This document shows, one piece after another, positions 1-5,165 of a stretch of 8,614 nt of DNA. Below the pieces are notes generated by a model. The model did not search any database and was not told where the DNA came from. It saw nothing but the letters and a program-made list of their open reading frames with translations. This stretch comes from an uncultured Clostridia bacterium (lineage in GTDB: Bacteria; Bacillota; Clostridia; Oscillospirales; CAG-272), in contig CALBLD010000330.1 of the NCBI GenBank assembly GCA_937895775.1, positions 1 through 8,614 of the forward strand, read 5' to 3'. A program made the translations under genes and the position numbers. Every line of letters starts with the position of its first letter. Positions within the stretch are counted from its first letter, which is position 1.

Positions 1-785
1 GCGATAAAACTGTCGCCCGCTGCGGTCGGATCGACGACCGGACGGTAATCGACAGAGGGACAGCGCAGATATTCTTCGCCGTTTCCGAGAACCGCACCCG
101 CCTTGCCGAGGGTTATCAGCGTGTTTTTCACGCCGAGTTCCGAGAATGCCGAGATTATTTTCTCAAGCTCGTCCTCGCTTCCCGCACATATGCCGGTAAG
201 CTCCGCGGCTTCGTGTTCGTTGGGTGAAATATAGGTAAGATTTTTCATAAGTGCGTCCGGAATCTTTGCGGCGGGCGCGGGATTGAGCATGACCGCCACT
301 CCCGCTTCTGCGGCATATCCGGCAAGTTCGACATTGATCTCCTGCGGTATCTCGTGCTGGAGTATGACCATGTCGTACTCCTTTATCTTTTCTTTAAGGA
401 AGGAAACGTCATTGACGGTTATTGCGCCGTTTGCGCCCGGAACTATAATTATGCGGTTGAGCGTGCCGCTTTCGGTTTTGCAGAGCTGTATGTCGGCGAT
501 CCCGGTGGGGACGTTTTCGTCCACAATCACCTTCGATGTGTCAACTCCCGAATCGTTTGCGGATTTCAGAAGTTCTCTGCCGAAGGCGTCGTTGCCGATC
601 TTGCCGACCAGTGTGACATCTGCGGACAGCCTTGCCGCCTGTATCGCCTGATTTGCGCCCTTTCCTCCGGGAGCGGTCGAAAAGGCGGTGCCGTAAATTG
701 TTTCCCCCGATTTTACAAAATGGTCACCCGAGGTGATAAGATCCATGTTCATGCTTCCGACGACGAGAATTTTTGCTTTTTTCAT
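1..785 (-). CDS. rbsK: Ribokinase, PfkB family (3' end cut by window edge)
   Basis: It phosphorylates D-ribose to ribose-5-phosphate with ATP, in the cytoplasm, at the entry to the pentose phosphate pathway. The sequence gives 261 codons on the minus strand before the edge; the family is usually about 300-310 residues, so some 40-50 residues are missing. Seen motifs: N-terminal GSMNMD (residues 10-15), the PfkB signature GGKGANQA (40-47) for sugar binding, the ribokinase-typical NPAPA (168-172), and DPTAAGD (252-258) with the catalytic Asp 258 just before the cut. The AAGD form, rather than GAGD, is common in true ribokinases. The ATG at 785-783 gives the full N-terminus starting MKKAKILVVGS; the ribosome site is weak, with AAGG about 11 bases upstream. 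It is transcribed away from the lipoprotein gene from its own consensus promoter. Another PfkB sugar kinase is possible, but the motifs favour ribokinase. Confidence 0.93.
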   Translation of the reverse strand, partial: MKKAKILVVGSMNMDLITSGDHFVKSGETIYGTAFSTAPGGKGANQAIQAARLSADVTLVGKIGNDAFGRELLKSANDSGVDTSKVIVDENVPTGIADIQLCKTESGTLNRIIIVPGANGAITVNDVSFLKEKIKEYDMVILQHEIPQEINVELAGYAAEAGVAVMLNPAPAAKIPDALMKNLTYISPNEHEAAELTGICAGSEDELEKIISAFSELGVKNTLITLGKAGAVLGNGEEYLRCPSVDYRPVVDPTAAGDSFI

Positions 786-800
786 AAATGTGTAAACCTT

Positions 801-871
801 GGCTTTCGTTCGGAAAGCCGCCTTTCGTTGCAGAGTCGGGAGAAGATTTTTCGTGTGTCTGCGTCTCCCGA
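801..871 (-). promoter_or_regulatory. Structured 5' leader of rbsK mRNA
   Basis: The transcribed leader holds three possible helices. TCGGGAGA/TCTCCCGA (8 bp, 836-843 with 864-871) begins at about the predicted transcript 5' end. GCAGA/TCTGC (5 bp, 830-834 with 858-862) interleaves with it, so the two would form a pseudoknot-like topology or be alternatives. GGCTTTC/GAAAGCC (7 bp, 5-base loop, 801-819) lies immediately upstream of the weak AAGG ribosome site. No T-tract follows, so none is a terminator. I do not recognise a known riboswitch class. The pairings are seen; a regulatory role is inference. Confidence 0.4.
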
Positions 872-875
872 TTCA

Positions 876-903
876 ATTATACACATTCGGCTCGCAATGT
901 CAA
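876..903 (-). promoter_or_regulatory. Sigma-A type promoter of rbsK
   Basis: On the minus strand, TTGACA (903-898) and TATAAT (881-876) match the vegetative consensus exactly, with a 16-base spacer. Transcription would start near 869, giving a leader of about 84 nt before the ATG at 785. The interrupted palindrome ACATT (883-887) / AATGT (896-900) fills most of the spacer and reaches into the -35 box, so it could be an operator, for example for a LacI-type sugar repressor. The arms are only 5 bp, so this is tentative. Confidence 0.8.
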
Positions 904-982
904 TAGTATAACAGAAAAAGATATGTCGGAATGAAATACGTGTAATTTGCTGAAAAAATCACAAAAAATATTCGTAAAATTG

Positions 983-1011
983 TTGACAATATAAAAAATA
1001 TCGATTATAAT
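983..1011 (+). promoter_or_regulatory. Sigma-A type promoter of the lipoprotein gene
   Basis: TTGACA (983-988) and TATAAT (1006-1011) match the consensus perfectly at the ideal 17-base spacing. The stretch just upstream (about 954-980) is rich in A-runs and could act as an UP element. A start near 1018 leaves a leader of under 30 nt. Confidence 0.9.
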
Positions 1012-1044
1012 GGGATTAATGAAAAGAAGGGAGAGATGTCTCAA

Positions 1045-1839
1045 ATGAAAAAAATATTTTTGTCTGCTGTTGCCATTACCCTGCTTTGCGGAATGTTGTT
1101 CGCATGCGCAAAAGGCGGAGATGTGACAACCGCCGCGACCACCGACGCACCGAAGGTGACTACGACCGAAAAACCGAAGGTAACCACCGCTCCGACGCTC
1201 ACCACCGCAACACCGCCGTCCTCCGGACCGGTTTCGGGTGCATACACCCTTGCCGACGGATCGAAGTTCAGCGTTGACGGAAAGCTCGACGAGTGGGAAG
1301 GCTACAAAACAATCGTTCTTCAGGGAGAAGGAGCATACGCACACAAAAAGGCTGTATTCTATGCGTGCTATACGGATCTCGGTCTTTTCCTTGCCTGCGA
1401 CGCATATCACGACGAATACATAAACGGTGCGTCAAGCTGGTGGCTGAACTCCAATTTCGAGTTTTTTATCGGCTTTGCACCCGTTATACAGTATTATGTT
1501 TATGCCGACGGCATAGGCAACACCTGTCTCAAGAGCAACAATATTGACGATGCGGTCATGATAACCTACGAAAATGAAGGAAATACAAAATACCACACGA
1601 TAACCGAAGTGTTCATCGCCGCCGAGAATCTGCCTACCGAATCGATCGATCCCGATCTGAACACGGTTACGGTGGGTGTTGCGTGGAAGACGGTCGGAGA
1701 CCTCATCATAGGCGGAGCGGCTCACGCCAACGAGGACGGCTCGGACGAGTACTGGGTACCGATCGGAGGATGGCCGGATCAGCCTTACCTTACCGCAACG
1801 CCCGAGGGACTTATAAACGAAATGATCGAAGAAGAATAA
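1045..1839 (+). CDS. Lipoprotein with CBM9/DOMON-like domain
   Basis: Probably a surface lipoprotein that binds a carbohydrate or similar ligand; no catalytic domain is visible. From ATG 1045 it has 264 residues: a short charged start (MKK), a hydrophobic stretch, and a lipobox-like LFAC with Cys 21 as the likely lipidated residue. A Thr/Pro-rich stalk follows to about residue 61. The folded domain opens with SVDGKLDEWEGY and continues with YTDLGLFLACDAYHDEYI and FEFFIGF, the pattern of family 9 carbohydrate-binding and DOMON-like beta-sandwiches, running nearly to the end. An in-frame ATG at 1036 would add MSQ, but the GGGAG at 1029-1033 sits only 2 bases from it and 11 from 1045, so 1045 is preferred. 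It is monocistronic, with its own promoter and terminator. Lipoprotein status is well supported; the ligand is unknown. Confidence 0.85.
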   Translation: MKKIFLSAVAITLLCGMLFACAKGGDVTTAATTDAPKVTTTEKPKVTTAPTLTTATPPSSGPVSGAYTLADGSKFSVDGKLDEWEGYKTIVLQGEGAYAHKKAVFYACYTDLGLFLACDAYHDEYINGASSWWLNSNFEFFIGFAPVIQYYVYADGIGNTCLKSNNIDDAVMITYENEGNTKYHTITEVFIAAENLPTESIDPDLNTVTVGVAWKTVGDLIIGGAAHANEDGSDEYWVPIGGWPDQPYLTATPEGLINEMIEEE

Positions 1840-1851
1840 GTATTTACATGG

Positions 1852-1890
1852 CATCCCGACAAAGTCCGAACTTTGCCGGGATGTTTTTTT
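1852..1890 (+). terminator. Rho-independent terminator after the lipoprotein gene
   Basis: Arms CATCCCG-a-CAAAGT (1852-1865) and ACTTTG-c-CGGGATG (1870-1883) form a 13-bp stem with one A/C mismatch and the tetraloop CCGA, followed by seven T (1884-1890). It sits 12 bases past the stop codon. Confidence 0.95.
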
Positions 1891-1899
1891 ATGTTCGTA

Positions 1900-1928
1900 T
1901 TGACATCCCGCCGCGGATATTGTATACT
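1900..1928 (+). promoter_or_regulatory. Sigma-A type promoter of the acyltransferase gene
   Basis: TTGACA (1900-1905) and TATACT (1923-1928) are separated by 17 bases; only one base departs from consensus. It begins 9 bases after the T-tract of the preceding terminator, so the acyltransferase gene is an independent unit. The leader would be about 25 nt. Confidence 0.88.
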
Positions 1929-1960
1929 TGTTTTAATGAAGAAAATGTCGGAGGCGCGGG

Positions 1961-3259
1961 ATGAAAATAAAACATAAAATTCTTGATTACGGCAGGGTAA
2001 TTGCGATGAAAAAGGAGAAATATCTCCTTCCGAGACGTCCTTCTCCCTTTTTCAGAAAGCTTCTTGCGATTTTGTCGGCGGGCGAGCTGCGTGCGACCGA
2101 TTTCAGCGTAAAAAAGATCGGGATGGAGAAGCTGTCCGCCGATCAGCCCTGCATGATACTTATGAACCATTCGGCATTTATCGATCTGAAGATCGCCGCA
2201 ACAGTTTTTGCCGATCGTCCGTTCAACATAGTCTGCACCTCCGACGGCTTTGTCGGAAAGAGATGGCTGATGTATCGGCTCGGATGCATACCCACAAACA
2301 AATTCGTGAGCGATTTCAGACTTGTGAGAAACATAGCCTATACCATCCGTCAAAACAGATGCTCGGTTCTCATGTACCCCGAGGCGAGTTACAGCTTTGA
2401 CGGAAAGGCGACTCCGCTCCCCGACACGGTCGGGAAATGTCTCAAAATGCTCGGAGTTCCGGTCATAATGGTCAGAACCTACGGAGCATTTCTTCATGAT
2501 CCCCTTTACAACGGGCTTCGTCAGCGAAAGGTGAAGGTATCGGCGGAGGTCGAATATCTGCTTTCTCCCGAGGATCTGAAATCGATGGATGCCTCCGAAA
2601 TCGGCGAGACGGTCAACAGACAGTTTGATTTCGACAATTTCAGATGGCAGAGAGACAACAATATAAGGGTAGACGCCGACTTCCGCGCGCAGGGACTTGA
2701 ACGGGTACTCTACAAATGTCCGTCGTGCAAAGCCGAGGGTGAGACCGTCGGTGTCGGGGACACGCTCGTCTGCAAAAAATGCGGCAAGAAATATTTTCTC
2801 ACCGAGACCGGTGAGATACGCGCTGTCGAAGGAGGCACCGAGATCGATCACATTCCCGATTGGTTCGAATGGGAACGCGAGTGCGTGAAAAACGAGATCG
2901 AATTGGGGACGTACTTGCTCGATATCCCCGTGCGGATAATGATGATGGTCAATTCCAAGTCGATTTATGAGGTAGGGAGCGGCAGGCTCGTTCACCGATC
3001 CGATGGATTTGAGCTTACCGGCTGTGACGGCAGACTTGTTTACAGACAGCGTCCCGATCATTCGTATTCGCTCTATTCCGATTATTTCTGGTACGAAATA
3101 GGGGACATGATCTGCATAGGCGATCAGGACAAACTTTTTTACTGCTTCCCCGAAGAGGGAAGCGGCAATGTTGTTGCAAAAACGAGGCTTGCGGTCGAAG
3201 AACTGTACAAAAGATGCAGAGCAGCGACTGTCGGAAAGGCAAAAGCCGCCGCAAGATGA
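1961..3259 (+). CDS. PlsC-like acyltransferase fused to a zinc ribbon and an unknown C-terminal domain
   Basis: A member of the lysophospholipid/glycerolphosphate acyltransferase superfamily (PlsC-like), which transfers acyl groups to lysophosphatidate or similar acceptors at the inner face of the membrane. In the 432 residues, motif I is NHSAFID (69-75) with the catalytic H70-x4-D75 pair; a block at 98-115 resembles motif II; YPEASYSFDG (139-148) takes the place of motif III; GVPVIM (165-170) resembles motif IV. Typical PlsC proteins are about 200-250 residues. This one continues with a C4 zinc ribbon (Cys 253, 256, 271, 274) and about 130 further residues that I do not recognise. No long hydrophobic segment is obvious, so membrane contact is probably peripheral. 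The start is fixed by GGAGG (1950-1954), 6 bases before the ATG. It has its own promoter and terminator. The fold is confident; the acceptor is unknown. Confidence 0.85.
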   Translation: MKIKHKILDYGRVIAMKKEKYLLPRRPSPFFRKLLAILSAGELRATDFSVKKIGMEKLSADQPCMILMNHSAFIDLKIAATVFADRPFNIVCTSDGFVGKRWLMYRLGCIPTNKFVSDFRLVRNIAYTIRQNRCSVLMYPEASYSFDGKATPLPDTVGKCLKMLGVPVIMVRTYGAFLHDPLYNGLRQRKVKVSAEVEYLLSPEDLKSMDASEIGETVNRQFDFDNFRWQRDNNIRVDADFRAQGLERVLYKCPSCKAEGETVGVGDTLVCKKCGKKYFLTETGEIRAVEGGTEIDHIPDWFEWERECVKNEIELGTYLLDIPVRIMMMVNSKSIYEVGSGRLVHRSDGFELTGCDGRLVYRQRPDHSYSLYSDYFWYEIGDMICIGDQDKLFYCFPEEGSGNVVAKTRLAVEELYKRCRAATVGKAKAAAR

Positions 3260-3276
3260 AATTCCGGATGATTTTT

Positions 3277-3317
3277 GACCCGCAGGAGCGTTTACGCAAC
3301 TGCGGGTTGCTTTTATT
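3277..3317 (+). terminator. Rho-independent terminator after the acyltransferase gene
   Basis: ACCCGCAG (3278-3285) pairs with CTGCGGGT (3300-3307), closed by a possible G-T wobble, with a small inner GCG/CGC pairing. TTTTATT follows at 3311-3317. The tail overlaps the -35 box of the next promoter, so the units are tightly packed. Confidence 0.8.
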
Positions 3318-3345
3318 GACAACAGAAAGTGGTTGATTTTTTAAT
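3316..3345 (+). promoter_or_regulatory. Candidate promoter of the XRE-ARH operon
   Basis: TTGACA (3316-3321) is followed after 18 bases by TTTAAT (3340-3345), one mismatch from TATAAT. A second, overlapping option is TTGATT (3333-3338), 17 bases, GATAAT (3356-3361). Two short interrupted palindromes lie nearby: TGGTT/AACCA (3330-3353) over the -10 region and TTTGT/ACAAA (3382-3399) downstream. They are possible operators for the XRE protein encoded next, but the arms are only 5 bp. Confidence 0.65.
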
Positions 3346-3418
3346 GAAAACCATAGATAATTAAAGCGAAACCGACAGATATTTGTGACATCATACAAAA
3401 ACGAAAGGAAGAAAGCAT

Positions 3419-5002
3419 ATGGAGCTTAGATTACAGATTGCAAAACTCCGCACGGGCGAAGGAATGTCGCAGGAAGAGCTTGCCGCATCGCTCGGCGTTT
3501 CGAGGCAGGCGGTACAGAAATGGGAAAGCGGAAGCGCAATCCCGGGACTTGAGCATCTTGTGAAAATGGCGAAGCTTTTCCGCGTGACGCTTGATTCGCT
3601 TGTGCTTGAGGGAAGCAACAGGATAACCGAGGAAATGCTTCACGGCAGTGACATTGCTCCCGACTATGAGCACATGTTCTACTGGGAATCCTATCCGCAG
3701 AACCTTCTCAACGAGTACAGACAGTCGATTGAGGAGGGCAAAGACATTTCAATGTACGAAAAACTTTTCAAGGCTGTTTACGAGATGCCGGCGGGAGAAC
3801 ACAAGGAGAAGATGGCGGATCAGCTTTTCGATATCGTCTGCTCCGCCGCAACGGTTGAAGGATACCCCTATACCGAGCCTTCCGGCTACCGGGAGATAAA
3901 AGAGCTTTCCTCCGGCGAAACGGTACAGATGAAAATGCCGTCCGCACATGAGTTGAAGGAGAAAATCAGAGGGGCATGGCTCGGAAGAATCTGCGGCTGT
4001 CTGCTCGGCAAGCCTATCGAAGGGATCCACACGCCCGAGCTTAACAAATTACTTAAAAGTTCGGATAATTATCCGCTTCACAGATACATAACGACCTCCG
4101 ATGTCACGCCGGAATTGCAGAACGAAATATCATATCGGGTGAGAAGAGACAGCCTTGCCGATGCGATTGCCTGCGCTCCGGTTGACGATGACACAAATTA
4201 TACCGTTCTCGCATCGGTGATAGTCGATCGCTTCGGGCGTGATTTCAAGCCGTCGGATGTGGCGAATTCGTGGGTATGGTATCAGGGGAAGGACGCATAC
4301 TGCACGGCGGAGCGCGTCGCATTCAAAAACTTTGTGATGGGTTACCGCCCGCCGATGTCTGCGGTATACAAAAATGTTTACCGCGAATGGATAGGCGCAC
4401 AGATACGCGGAGACTACTTCGGATACATAAACCCGTGCGACCCCGCCGCGGCTGCCGAAATGGCGTGGCGCGACGCTTCTATATCGCATGTCAAAAACGG
4501 AATATACGGCGAAATGTTTGCCGCGGCGATGATAGCGGCTGCTGCCGGTTGCAGTGACATCGTTGAAGTCGTGAACATGGGGCTTGCCCAGGTTCCGACC
4601 GCATCAAGGCTGTGGAAGTCGGTGAGATCGATCGTTGACGGGTACAAAAACGGCGTCTCAAAGAACGAGGCATTTGCGAAAATACATGCCGAATACGACG
4701 AGTTCAGCGATCACGGATGGTGTCATACGATACCGAACGCAATGATTGTTGCGGCGTCCCTCCTTTACGGCGGCGGCGACTACACGAAATCGATATGCAT
4801 GGCGGTCGAGACCGGATTTGACACAGACTGCAACGGTGCAACCGTCGGCTCGGTCGTCGGAATGATGAACGGAAGTCTGTCGATAGGCGCACAGTGGACC
4901 GCACCGATAAACGGAATGCTTGACACTTCGATCTTCGGCGTCGGAAGAGTAAATATCGACGATATGGTTGAGCGTACAATAAAGCATATCAAGGCAAAAT
5001 GA
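3419..5002 (+). CDS. XRE-family HTH protein fused to an ADP-ribosylglycohydrolase (ARH) domain
   Basis: A 527-residue cytoplasmic fusion. Residues 1-66 form a Cro/C1-type helix-turn-helix, with SQEELAASLGVSRQAVQKWE (17-36) as the classic core. Residues about 67-175 look helical and unfamiliar. The ARH domain (DraG/ADP-ribosylglycohydrolase family) runs from ELKEKIRGAWLGRICGCLLG (178-197) to the end. Metal-site candidates are DDDT (256-259) and GFDTDCN (466-472); the family's usual D-x-D-T is here D-x-D-C. YGGGDYTKSI (450-459) also matches the secreted paralogue encoded downstream. Family members remove ADP-ribose or related groups using two Mg ions; the true substrate here is unknown. The start is set by AGGA (3406-3409), 9 bases from the ATG. 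The protein probably binds DNA and may regulate its own operon, with the ARH part as sensor or effector; that is inference. No signal peptide or membrane segment is seen. Confidence 0.9.
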   Translation: MELRLQIAKLRTGEGMSQEELAASLGVSRQAVQKWESGSAIPGLEHLVKMAKLFRVTLDSLVLEGSNRITEEMLHGSDIAPDYEHMFYWESYPQNLLNEYRQSIEEGKDISMYEKLFKAVYEMPAGEHKEKMADQLFDIVCSAATVEGYPYTEPSGYREIKELSSGETVQMKMPSAHELKEKIRGAWLGRICGCLLGKPIEGIHTPELNKLLKSSDNYPLHRYITTSDVTPELQNEISYRVRRDSLADAIACAPVDDDTNYTVLASVIVDRFGRDFKPSDVANSWVWYQGKDAYCTAERVAFKNFVMGYRPPMSAVYKNVYREWIGAQIRGDYFGYINPCDPAAAAEMAWRDASISHVKNGIYGEMFAAAMIAAAAGCSDIVEVVNMGLAQVPTASRLWKSVRSIVDGYKNGVSKNEAFAKIHAEYDEFSDHGWCHTIPNAMIVAASLLYGGGDYTKSICMAVETGFDTDCNGATVGSVVGMMNGSLSIGAQWTAPINGMLDTSIFGVGRVNIDDMVERTIKHIKAK

Positions 5003-5017
5003 GAACGGAGTGAGTTT

Positions 5018-5143
5018 ATGAACGAAAAAAAGAAATATGTTGCACCGGAGATCGAAATATGCGTGATCGACTGCAATGATATAGTGCTTATATCGACCGA
5101 AAACACGGAGGGAACTCCGGGGAAAATAAATTACGACGATTAG
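5018..5143 (+). CDS. 41-residue peptide of unknown function
   Basis: ATG at 5018 and TAG at 5141-5143 define a 41-residue product that starts MNEKKKYVAPEIEICVIDCN and ends GKINYDD. GGAG (5007-5010) lies 7 bases before the start. The gene begins 15 bases after the HTH-ARH stop and ends 22 bases before the next start, so it is almost certainly cotranscribed. It has a Lys-rich start, a Y-x-x-P-x-x-E motif (7-13), two Cys four residues apart (15, 19), a hydrophobic DIVLIS stretch (21-26) and a polar, acidic tail. From memory, short proteins of the pattern K-K-x-Y-x-x-P-x-x-E followed by D-x-I recur without annotation in Clostridia; I could not check this. There is no signal peptide or clear membrane helix. 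It could be a signalling or modified peptide, or a small partner of the ARH proteins; nothing in the sequence decides. Confidence 0.75.
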   Translation: MNEKKKYVAPEIEICVIDCNDIVLISTENTEGTPGKINYDD

Positions 5144-5165
5144 TCGGGAAAGGAACGCTTATAAA

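Noticed and set aside
354..911. Plus-strand open frames across the ribokinase gene
   Set aside because: They are shadows of rbsK, whose minus-strand translation shows all PfkB motifs; one also crosses the rbsK promoter.
1036..1044. Upstream in-frame ATG for the lipoprotein
   Set aside because: The ribosome site is only 2 bases away from it, and the second ATG gives a typical MKK lipoprotein signal.
1889..3322. Long minus-strand open frame (477 codons) opposite the acyltransferase gene
   Set aside because: It is antisense to a clearly homologous gene, runs through the terminators and promoters on both sides, and its product shows no family motifs.
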